Shown: positions 55,326 through 64,000 of the stretch, piece by piece | How positions within the stretch are numbered: position 1 is the stretch's first letter | Layout: each line of letters begins with the position of its first letter | Assembly (NCBI RefSeq): GCF_008728515.1 | Contig: NC_044984.1 | Span: 93,419,181 to 93,483,180, forward strand | From: Papio anubis | Lineage: Eukaryota > Chordata > Mammalia > Primates > Cercopithecidae | Length of the DNA: 64,000 nucleotides | Direction of reading: 5' to 3' | The notes under the pieces: generated by a model | Told to the model about the DNA's origin: nothing | Seen by the model: only the letters and a program-made list of their open reading frames with translations | Databases searched by the model: none | Made by a program: the position numbers and the translations under genes

Positions 55326-56429
55326 CTAATGGACAGTGATCCCATCACCCCACTTTTACACCTGCCTCTCAGGAGCCATTTCTTATTTTTGAAGGGGAGC
55401 AGCTACACTCTCACTCTTTGGGTTGCGGTGCCCTGTAGAAGTGATGAGAATGGGAAACTGATACACTCCTGCACAGAGAAGCCGATCTGAATGCCAGATG
55501 ATTAATTAGAAACCTCCACTGTGCTGCCTCAGACTTATAAATGAAGTGCAAATGAAAATGTTCGATAGACATACTCAACAGCCTGTAACATCACAAAGAC
55601 TGTCTTTGGGGTATCTATTTCTATAAAAAGAAAATCTGGCATTCGTTTTTGGAACATTAGACCAAAGTAGAGGATAATGAAAACAGAAATGCCTTATGCA
55701 GTCTTAATAATCTTTACACTCAGAGGATGCAGTGGAAACTAGTAACTAAAAACGATTAGCCTTGCATCAATACCAAGCTATCCAGGCATTGCTCGGCCTG
55801 GGATGCAGATTCACTCAGTTGAGTGAGTTGTAACACAGGCTCACTTGTAGGTTAGCCACAATTTTCGTGCAGTTCAGTTCCTTCCTCTGTCAGGCTGCAA
55901 TAATGAGATGAATTCCTGCAAGAAAGTACTCCCAGAAAGACACAGGGAGGTCTGAGTAGATAAATAACATAGATATCTAGAGAACAGAAGTGCTAGACGA
56001 AGACAGAAATAAATACACCCAATAATTAAAACAAAGATTTTTTTTTAAACTATAGACACATTAAACTTATCTCAATCTTTAAAATCCAGGATATCTATAT
56101 CTTTGTGTATTTCTCACTGAAACTTTCCCTGGACCTCCCAGGAAGAATATAAAGAATAAAGAATAGGTTCATTTTCTTACAGATTAAGAGATGTGAGGCT
56201 CAAATGACCTTATCCTGGTAACATAGCGACATTACTGCAATAGCAGCATCTTTAATCCCTGTGACTCCTACTCCAGTCACTCTTTTCCAGTGAACCATCA
56301 TAGTAGATGATGCTGAAAGAGGTACAGAAGATTCAGCTTGTGAAGATAAGCCAGAATGACAGAAAATGCATTTTGTGCAAATTTCCATGCAGTGATCACA
56401 ATGCATTTTAGCCAGTGGTTCAGTTCTCT
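55326..56429. other. Complex unique DNA, candidate regulatory
   Basis: No repeat recognised in 55330-56030. It holds homeodomain-like GATTAATTAGAAACC (about 55499-55513), a POU-like TGCAAATGAAAAT (about 55547-55560) and a palindromic CACTCAGTTGAGTGAG near 55813. A weak MIR complement may follow at 56175-56290. Function is unproven. Confidence 0.35.
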
Positions 56430-56570
56430 CTCTCTCCAACTAGACTATGTACCTTGAGGATAGTAATCATCTGTCTACCTAATGTCCCCAGTAGTCAGCA
56501 CAGTAACTAACATGTAGTAGTCAATTAATATTTGAAGAATGTATAAATAAATGAATGAAAGCATGAATGA
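56430..56570 (+). repeat. L2 3' end
   Basis: ACTATGTACCTTGAGGATAG, GTCAGCACAGTAACTAACAT and GAATGTATAAATAAATGAAT. Confidence 0.75.
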
Positions 56571-57529
56571 ATCTGGAAAAGTTGCCTTCAGGAATTGGGG
56601 CCCTGAAGAAAGAGTGGGGTTCATAAATAACATTCAGCAATGATAGCCACTGAATTGGGTACTTATATTAGTGAAAATAATAGATGAGAGACAGTAAAAC
56701 CAATTCTAAATAGATAAAGAAGGTAGTGTTTGTTCTGTTTTGTTTCACGAAAGATTGACAATTTTATTTATGAACACAGGATTTGAGCTAAAAAGAGAAT
56801 AGATAAGAAGGTAGGTGACTAAAGAAATGGTTGCTGAGAAAAAGTATGAAACAAAGTTTAGAACAGAGAAGAGGGTACAGAGACAATTGTAAAGGTGTTT
56901 GACAGGAAAATGGAAAAGGAGTAAAGAAAAAGCTTTCAGTAGGACACTTTATGGGCATAACAGGGTTCTTCTTTAGGGCATTTCAGAAGTTGAGAGAGCA
57001 AAGATGAGAACTCAAGATACATGGAATGGACCAAAGAGAAGGGGAGGTGAGATACATGGTACTGACCACTCACAGGGAATGAGGAAGGGAAGTAAATGGC
57101 CTCAAAGAAGTCACAACCGTCATTGAGCAGGAAATGCCTCCTGTCATGCGGGTGGAATTAAAGCTTAAATATGAACTGATGGTCTATCTTCAGCTTCTTT
57201 CTCTTCTCACTCTGATACCTGCCCTCAAGGTTGCTCGCTGGCTGGCCAGGGAACTCACAGTGAGCTGTAGAATGTTCCCAAGCTCTGGACCTTTCTGTCC
57301 TGTTATTCAACCATCAGCACTTGCCCAGCTTCTGTCCTATTCTCTCAGGATGCCTGTTTTTATTAAATGACAAAGGAAGCTAATTGGTTCATCAAGTAAA
57401 GCAATTCCTATTGTGGGCTTAGCTGGCTACTGGTTACCTTGCCTATTACATATAACATCAGTGCAATAAACATAAAGGAAATGAATGGGTGGGCTTTCAC
57501 TACGTGCCAGGCCCTGAGTTAGATGCAGC
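56571..57529. other. Unique intronic DNA
   Basis: Purine-rich at 56780-57060; no gene recognised. Confidence 0.45.
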
Positions 57530-57765
57530 AGAGTATGGTGGAACAGGACATGGGCTTTGGAGACAGACACACCCAAGACAGAGGTCTGGTCCATAATTTC
57601 CTAGCTAGAAGCTTGAGGAAGTTATCTCCTAGGGCTCTTGGATTCTTCATCTGTAAGAATGAAGAATAATTTCATCACCCTCAATTTCCTCCTCTATGAA
57701 ACGGAGATAATGTTGCCTACTTCGCAGGGTTCAAAATACATGTAAATGTCTAATAATGTTATTTA
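57530..57765 (+). repeat. MIR
   Basis: GGACATGGGCTTTGGAGACA, TTTCCTCCTCTATGAAACGG and GCAGGGTTCAAAATACATGT. An internal part is duplicated or inserted around 57630-57690. Confidence 0.75.
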
Positions 57766-57774
57766 CTATTTATT

Positions 57775-57920
57775 CATTTATCCCCACTTTAGAAAGGAAA
57801 AGCTGAGGCACAGAGATGTAAGGTGTGACTAAGGTCATCCAGCTGGGAAATTCTAGAGCTGGCATTTACATCTAGCATTTGTCTTCATGCACTTACCCAA
57901 CACACTATGTCATCTTAACC
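57775..57920 (-). repeat. MIR fragment
   Basis: CCCCACTTTAGAAAGGAAAA, GCTGAGGCACAGAGATGTAA and AGGTCATCCAGCTGGGAAAT. Adjacent to the opposite-strand MIR before it. Confidence 0.8.
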
Positions 57921-57969
57921 AATACACTAAAGCATCATTAGACGTTTCCATCTACAGCCCCTTACAGTG

Positions 57970-58185
57970 GGGAAACTCTTTGATATACACTAATCTCATT
58001 TAACCCTCACAGCACCTCTGTGCAGTACTATCATCTTGCTTTAAGCCAAGGAAAGGGAAGCCCAGAGAAGGTAACTGTGGCCAAAACTCAACATAGGCCC
58101 AGAGAAAGGAACACCAGCCAAAACTCAAAGAGCTAATTAGTGACAGAACTTGAAATTAGATGCAGGGTTTATGACCACAAATATA
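57970..58185 (-). repeat. MIR with internal tandem duplication
   Basis: TAATCTCATTTAACCCTCAC, CACCTCTGTGCAGTACTATC and GAACTTGAAATTAGATGCAG identify MIR. Units 58060-58091 and 58097-58128 match at about 26 of 32 positions (period 37). Confidence 0.75.
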
Positions 58186-59009
58186 AATATAAGAAAGAGA
58201 GCCAACTCTGGGCCCAGAGTAGATGCCCACATCTTTACTAGTTATCTAGGTAGTATTTCTACATTGCTTTTAAAGTTCTCTGATAGCAAAGCTGAAACCT
58301 GGCTAGGTGTTGTCAGATAGATGAGAAACTGCAAGTGAAGGTGTGAGTTCAATGAGTGGATTTTACCTCCTAACTTGAGGAGTACTGGTCAATTATCCCT
58401 TACTGAGTGGTGCTATCAGCCCACGGTAAAATAAATTAGATTTTTAAGAAGGTGCAAAATTGCCACTATAAAATCAGATAAGCCTACGGCAGTTGGGAAT
58501 AAATTCTATCATAGAAACACATCTTGCCTGATATCAAAGGAAGCCAAGAAACCATGCCAAGAGTTGGATGAAAACTGACATTTTCTGCTGTGGAGACAGA
58601 AGTGGTAGCACTGATTGGAGAATTATATTTTGAAGAGTTCTAAAATATTTATCATCATTCTAGGTCATTTACTCATTTACCCTTTTAATGCTCATTTCTT
58701 TTGTGCCACTAGGTCGAGCTTAAAAGCAAAGAATGAAAATTCACTTTGTTTTTATATAGTAATATGAAGCAGGAAGTTTCTCTATTGCTTGACTTGAAAA
58801 ATAAAAGCATTTCTGAGAAATATTAGAACACTAAATGTTCTTTTAGAAATATGGCTTTTGTCATTAATAAGGATGCTGGGTGTATCTGAGTGTGTTATGA
58901 ATTTCTACTTTTTTTTTTGTTTGATAACTTCCTGTAACTTGAAGTATTTCAAGAAGGGAAAAAACTGATAAAAACTATTAAAATTGCCATTGCTTCACTG
59001 TATTGATTA
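58186..59009. other. Unique intronic DNA
   Basis: Nothing recognised. Confidence 0.45.
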
Positions 59010-59290
59010 CCCCATTATGTTTCTTTCTAGACTTGACTCAGGAATCTCCTTCTCCAGGATGCCTTTTCTGCTCTCCATTCTAATTAAGATGGCCTTCCTC
59101 TGTGCTCTGGGAGCATTTACACAAACCATTATCCATCACTGCCCTTATCACACTGCATCAAAGCTATCTGCCCGCACATCTGTGCCCCTGGAAGGCAATC
59201 AGGACAATAACCATGTCTTATATCCACCTGGTGTCCTCAGTACCTGGCATGGAGCCAGAACTCAGCAAATTTTTACCAAACAACACTGAA
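59010..59290 (+). repeat. L2 3' end
   Basis: AGGATGCCTTTTCTGCTCTC, CCTTATCACACTGCATCAAA, CCCTGGAAGGCAATCAGGAC and AGTACCTGGCATGGAGCCAG. Confidence 0.8.
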
Positions 59291-59499
59291 TTTTAAAACC
59301 TGACTATAGAATGGCAGAATGCTCCTTCTGCCTCCATGAAATTCACTTTTAAGTTGAATAATTATATTAAAAATTCCATTTTCTAATGGTATCAGAGACC
59401 TGCAAAGTTAAAGAAAAAGCAAATCTTATTTCCAGGTCAGAACTTATTTCCCAGGTCTTGACTATTTGGCTTATATAATATTAAAAGGTATTTTTAAGA

Positions 59500-60150
59500 G
59501 TATAATTTCTATTTCTCAGGCTTGAAGGATACTTTTGTTAGTGTCCTCATAGCTTTCTATTTTGGCTTTGCATCCAGAGAAATGAAAGAGGCTTGACTCA
59601 GCTGCCGCTTAATACTGCACAAGCCTGGGAGAGAAGACTATTATATAAGCTAATGTGTATTTTAAGGTTTTTTTTTTTTTTTTTTTTTTTTTTCCTAAAT
59701 GCCACCTTCCAACCTCATTAAAGTGCTGAACCCCAGTGTGTGGGAAAGCGAGGTCCCTTACTCGGCTCTGTATTCCTTATAAGTGTAAAAAATAAAAGCA
59801 GTTGATTAAGGGTTAGCAATTTTCTTTTCTTTCTTTACACGTACTTGTAATTCATTTAATGCAGGAAGTGGGCTGTTTTCTTGTTCTTTCCAATTCAACT
59901 GTCAGGGAGCTTTCTTGCCAGCCTGCTATGGTTACCATGGCAACAAGGCGATGGTGGCAGTAATATGATCTCATATGCCTTGTGTCAATAGCATCAGATC
60001 ATCATGCTTGAGGATAATTTTGACAATAAGCTTCAGATATAGATTCAGGATATATTAGCATTTGATTGATTTACCAGAAAGACTGAGCAATTACAGCCCT
60101 AAACTTCTAATAAAAGCATGTTCACAAAGGTGAGCGTTTTTCCCTAGATG
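59500..60150. promoter_or_regulatory. Candidate enhancer with RFX X-box
   Basis: A repeat-free stretch apart from a 26-T tract at 59668-59693. It contains GTTACCATGGCAAC at 59931-59944, which fits the RFX X-box GTNRCC(0-3)RGYAAC exactly with a 2-bp gap. The surrounding sequence is complex. A regulatory role is inference from the motif and the absence of repeats. Confidence 0.45.
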
Positions 60151-60169
60151 ACATATTATATGGCACTCT

Positions 60170-60370
60170 GAAATTTATAAAGTGCTTTTGTATAATATAT
60201 CTGCTTTAATTCTCATTGGGCAGGACAGATATAATCATCCCCATTTTACAGAAGAGGAAATAAAGGCCCATGCAATGTGCTGTGTAAGGTGGCAAAGCAA
60301 CTCCACAATGAAGCTGAAACTTCAACTTGGAGGCTTCTGGCATCAGAATCACACTTGCCTTATGCCCGTG
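60170..60370 (-). repeat. MIR
   Basis: CTTTAATTCTCATTGGGCAG, CATCCCCATTTTACAGAAGA and GTAAGGTGGCAAAGCAACTC. Confidence 0.8.
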
Positions 60371-60529
60371 TTAAGAATTCATGGATATCATCAACATGTT
60401 CTTAGATGCACAGGTTAGACCTTGGAATGTCCGAATTAAAATAATTTAAATGTATCCGTGATAAAATAACAACTAGTTTGAGAATGCTAGTCTTTTATAT
60501 TTGGGTGATGCTTCACACATTTCATATCT

Positions 60530-60810
60530 CCCATTACACCTTCCTTTCCTAAGGCTTTTCTGATACTAGAAGCACAAATAGACACTTCATCTCTTTCTCC
60601 CATTCATCATCGTCTTGTATTTTTTTTTGTTATTAGTGACATTTATTTTCCCATTGTGAGCTCCTTGAAAGTGGGGATCATGTTATTCATTCTTGCAAGG
60701 TCCCTGATCCTGGCACAGTATGTATGGTGGATCTATTACGTATCAGGTACTGTAAATAATATGTACCAGATACATAACAGATACACCATAAATGCTTGTT
60801 GCTTGTTAAA
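60530..60810 (+). repeat. L2 3' end with small insertion
   Basis: TTATTTTCCCATTGTGAGCT, CCTTGAAAGTGGGGATCATG and AATGCTTGTTGCTTGTTAAA. A partial ACAGATA/TACCAGATAC repetition interrupts it near 60745-60790. Confidence 0.75.
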
Positions 60811-60819
60811 TTGAACTCA

Positions 60820-60930
60820 TCTGACACCCACAAACCCCATGAGGTACGTACAGCTGGCATTATGATCCACTATTTTAATAATGTGTAAATAGAGGTCATG
60901 GACATATCATGGGCAATTTAATTCTTCCCA
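60820..60930 (-). repeat. Possible MIR fragment
   Basis: CCCATGAGGTACGTACAGCT and AATGTGTAAATAGAGGTCAT; weak. Confidence 0.4.
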
Positions 60931-60994
60931 CTCCTAGCCATGTGCTCTTTCCATATCATCCTGTTTGCTTTATTCTTTCATTGTTTCTCTTTCA

Positions 60995-61150
60995 TTCTTT
61001 CATTCATCAAACTTTTATTGGTTGCTCTTTCTATATCAAGCATTGCTATAGATAATGGGTTACAAACACAAATAAGACACAATCCTCACCACCAAAGGGC
61101 TCACAGATAATGCAGACAATTTTCTGCCTAAGCAAGTAGTAAAATAAAAC
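60995..61150 (-). repeat. L2 3' end
   Basis: CATTCATCAAACTTTTATTG, CAAGCATTGCTATAGATAAT and CAAAGGGCTCACAGATAATG. Confidence 0.75.
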
Positions 61151-61434
61151 CTTATATGGAACTTCGAGTATGCATTATATTATTTCCCAACTTTATTGGC
61201 TCTTTAAAATGTATCTTGAGAATATGTTTCAAGTCCCTCTTTAATGCAGCGTTTTAGAACTGGATAAGCCTTGAGCTATTGCCAATATAGGGTGATACTA
61301 ATTCTGCATCTCCATTTTTTTTCTTGGGCATAAAATCAGCATTTCCAACATCCCACAGAATCCCTAAACTTAACGTGTCCTAAATGAAACTCAGTATCTG
61401 ACCTGAACGAATGGGAAGTGGCAGAAAGAGGCAG
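61151..61434. other. Unique intronic DNA
   Basis: Nothing recognised. Confidence 0.4.
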
Positions 61435-61570
61435 ATGGTCAGGGTGAGATGCCAGACTCTGCCATTTGATATGACCTTGGGTCAGTTACACCATCTAGGA
61501 GTTTCTTCATTAGTATCTGGCACAAAACGCTGTGTTCAAAATACTTCTTAAATGTATTAATTAATGAATG
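61435..61570 (+). repeat. MIR with internal deletion
   Basis: CAGACTCTGCCATTTGATAT, GACCTTGGGTCAGTTACACC and AGTATCTGGCACAAAACGCT. Confidence 0.65.
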
Positions 61571-62164
61571 AGTGGTCAAAGAGGATGAAAAATGATAATA
61601 TAAAATAGGGACACCTGAAGCAGTGTTAGCATTAGGAAATACTCAATAAACATCCTTTAAAGAGTGGACTAAATATATACGATTCAGTTCCCCTTCCTGG
61701 AACATATTAAATTGCCAAGACAAAACTTCTAAATTATCTTTATGTCTCTTTCCACATCACAAAGTCGGGTTTATTTCACCTCTGCAATGTCTTGGACTTG
61801 TGCTTTTCTCTTCATCCAATAGCATGATTTGATCCAATCCCCACCCTTTCACTGGCAGACTCTCAGAGAAGGCCCTTGACTGAACTTTCCCTCTTTCCAG
61901 GGTCTCCCATTCCATGTTACTGGTGACGTTCTTATTTTTAAAGGATAACTAGGAGTGTATAACTCTTCTGGTCAGAGATTTTGTATTGATTTGTATATTC
62001 TAATTAAGAAACTTTTTAGAATGGCAATCAAGATCCTCTAAAAGGTGATCTTTAGTTATACCTATAGTCATTCCTTTCCATACTCTAGGTTTTAGCTTTT
62101 CAATCCCCTACACACACTTTTGGACTTTTAAGCTTTCTTCCTTTATTCCTAGTTAGTGGAGTAA
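61571..62164. other. Intronic DNA, possibly old L2
   Basis: Pyrimidine-rich at 61700-61920; L2-like on the plus strand but not secure. No gene. Confidence 0.35.
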
Positions 62165-62325
62165 TAACAGCTTTGTCATACTTTTGCACAACACTTTGCA
62201 ATTTGTAAGGAACTCACATATATATATATAATGAAACTTCATGATAACCTCAGAGTAGGCAGATATGATCATTTTCATTTCACCAATTAGGAAATAGAAA
62301 ATTGAGAGTTAAATAAAACAATTCT
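62165..62325 (-). repeat. MIR
   Basis: CAACACTTTGCAATTTGTAA, GATAACCTCAGAGTAGGCAG and CATTTCACCAATTAGGAAAT. A short TA run is near 62219. Confidence 0.7.
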
Positions 62326-62496
62326 CATAATCTTTATGAGAATTCTATTGGAAAATATTTGTGTCTATGATGATTGTTTAACCATGGAATACTTGAATCA
62401 AAATCTTTAAATTAACAACTGTGACTTCAAAATGCTGATGATTGACATTTGTTCAGCTCATTAGCCCAGAGGCTAATAATGATGCTTTTCTTCTCC

Positions 62497-62612
62497 ACAG
62501 CAAAAGAAATTATCAACAGAGTAAATAGACAACCTACAGAATGGAAGAAAATATTTGCAAACTATGCATCTGACAGAAGTCTAATATACAGCATCTATAA
62601 ATAATTTAAACA
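62497..62612 (+). mobile_element. L1 3' region, part 1 (before Alu)
   Basis: L1 ORF2 sequence from AGCAAAAGAAATTATCAACA through AATAGACAACCTACAGAATG to ATAAATAATTTAAACAG; L1PB/L1MA-like. The reading frame is broken. Confidence 0.92.
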
Positions 62613-62957
62613 GGGTGGGCATGGTGGCTCATGCCTGTAATCTGAGCACTTTGGGAGGCTGAGGTGAGTGCACTACTTGAGGTCAGGAGTTCGAGACCAG
62701 CTTGGGCAACATAGTGAAGCCCCATCTCTACCAAAAATGCAAAAATTAGCTGGGTGTGGTGGCGTGCACCTGTAATCCCAGCTACCCAGGAGGCTGAGGC
62801 AGAAGAATTGCTTGAACCTAGGAGATGGAGGTTGCAGTGAGCCGAGATCACACCACTGTACTCCAGCCTTGGTGACAGAGCAAGATTCTGTCTAAAACAA
62901 AACAAAACAAACAAACAAACAAACAAACAAAAACCCCCAAAAAACAAACAAACAAAA
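62613..62957 (+). mobile_element. Alu inside L1, CAAA-expanded tail
   Basis: Sense Alu, both arms, followed by an expanded tail of AAAAC and CAAA units at about 62893-62957. It splits the L1 at 62612/62958 and is antisense to ANKS1B. Confidence 0.93.
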
Positions 62958-63853
62958 ACCTTAAATTCACAAGAAATAAAGAAATAACTCCATTAAAAAG
63001 TCGCAAATGATATAAACTGAGACTTTTCTAAAGAAGACATACATTTAGCCAAAAATCACATAAAAAAAGCTTATTATCACTGATAATTAGAGAAAATGCA
63101 AATCAAAACCACAATAAGATACCATCTCACACCAATCAAAATGGCTATTAATAAAAAGTAAAAAAATAATAGATGCTGGTGAGGTTGCAGAGAAAAGGGA
63201 GCACTGTTGGTGGGATCGTAAATTTGTTCAACCATGGTGAAAAGCAGTATGGTAATTCCTTAAAGAGCTAAAAGCAGAACTACCATTTGACTCGGCAATC
63301 CTATTACTGGGTATATACCTGGAGGAATATAAATCATCCTCCCATAAAGACACATGCATGCGATGTTTATTGCAGCAGTATTCACAATAGCAAAAACATA
63401 GAATCAACTTAAATGCCCATCGATGACAGATGGAATAAAGAAAATGTGGTACATTTACACCATGGAATACCATGCAGCCACAAAAAAGAAGAAGATCATG
63501 TCTTTTGTGGGAACATGATGGAGCTTGAGGCCATTATCCTTAGCAAACTAATGCAGGAACAGAAAACCAAATACTGCATGTTCTCATTTGTAAGTGGGAG
63601 TTAAATTATGAGAACTCATGAATACAAAGAAGAAAACAACAGACACTTGGGCCTCCTTGAGGGTGATGGTTGGGAGGAGGGAGAGGAGCAGAAAAAATAA
63701 CTGTTGGGTACTAGGCTTAGTACCCACTTGGGTACCACTTAGTACGTGGGTGACAAAATAATCTGTACGACAAACCCTCATGACACTAGTTTACCTGTAT
63801 AACAAACCTGCATATGTATCCCACAACCTAAAATAGAAGTTAAAAAAAAAAAA
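62958..63853 (+). mobile_element. L1 3' region, part 2
   Basis: It resumes at TTAAATTCACAAGAAATAAA and runs through the ORF2 C-terminus (TATTACTGGGTATATACCTG, CATGGAATACCATGCAGCCA) and 3' UTR to AAAATAGAAGTTAAAAAAAA. Multiple stops and frameshifts; no intact protein. A possible target duplication is AATGATG(C)TTTTCTT near 62476 against AATGATGTTCTT at 63853. Confidence 0.93.
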
Positions 63854-63864
63854 ATGATGTTCTT

Positions 63865-64000
63865 GGCTGGGTGCAATGGCTCACACCTGTAATCCCAGCA
63901 CTTTGGGAGGCTGAGGTGGGTGGATCACTTGAGGTGAGGAGTTTGAGACCAGTCTGACTAACATGGTGAAACCTTGTCTCTACTTAAAAAAGACAAAATT
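63865..64000 (+). mobile_element. Alu, cut by window end
   Basis: Starts GGCTGGGTGCAATGGCTCAC and reaches the linker region (CTTGTCTCTACTTAAAAAAG). It begins about 12 bases after the L1 poly(A). Confidence 0.92.

Larger units (their letters stand above)
32605..64000 (-). other. ANKS1B: ANKS1B intron 5' of the SAM exon (partial)
   Basis: No other exon with splice sites and ANKS1B similarity was found between the acceptor and the window end, so the preceding exon, encoding the N-terminal half of the SAM domain, lies beyond 64000. Intron status is inferred. Confidence 0.8.

Noticed and set aside
1..64000. A new multi-gene system or operon
   Set aside because: Apart from one exon, the window consists of intronic unique DNA and repeats; no set of linked genes is present.

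Overview
The window looks like primate, almost certainly human, nuclear DNA. It carries Alu elements of J, S and Y type, L1 fragments of primate age, L2 and MIR relics, a MER20 copy, old LTRs and many microsatellites. There is no operon, no bacterial-type gene and no long uninterrupted reading frame outside repeats. One real protein-coding exon is visible. It lies on the minus strand at 32506-32604, has consensus splice sites, and encodes 33 residues of a SAM domain that I recognise as ANKS1B (AIDA-1), a postsynaptic scaffold gene that in human lies on the minus strand of 12q23.1. The rest of the window is best read as two ANKS1B introns, each more than 31 kb within the window. Layout in plus coordinates, reversed relative to the gene. 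1-10 kb: unique DNA with three antisense Alus (one a CpG-rich AluY with a 12-bp deletion), L2 and MIR relics and a TA/CA microsatellite. 10.3-10.8 kb: a short L1 3' end between two 133-bp direct repeats. 12.7-20.8 kb: L2 and MIR relics, four Alus, an old DNA transposon, and CATC, TG and GA repeats. 21-28 kb: MIR, L2, MaLR-type LTR pieces, MER20, an inverted/tandem micro-repeat at 25.1 kb and a solo LTR at 27.3-27.8 kb. 29-32.5 kb: a long L2, a truncated tailless 5S rRNA pseudogene, then an Alu 190 bp from the exon. 32.6-48 kb: an L1 3' end, a twin-primed (5'-inverted) L1 at 38.7-39.7 kb, a MIR nested in an L2, and an unclassified block at 47.3-48.1 kb. 48.7-51.6 kb: one L2 spread over about 2.8 kb and split by three Alus and an Alu monomer. 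52-62 kb: L2 and MIR relics and complex unique stretches, one with an RFX-type X-box. 62.5-64 kb: an L1 3' end split by an Alu, with another Alu running off the edge. I see no sign of a new multi-gene system. The interest is in the exon, in several unusual retrotransposition structures and in a few candidate regulatory stretches. Repeat family names rest on remembered consensus sequences; RepeatMasker was not available. Borders of old repeats are good to roughly 20-40 bases.
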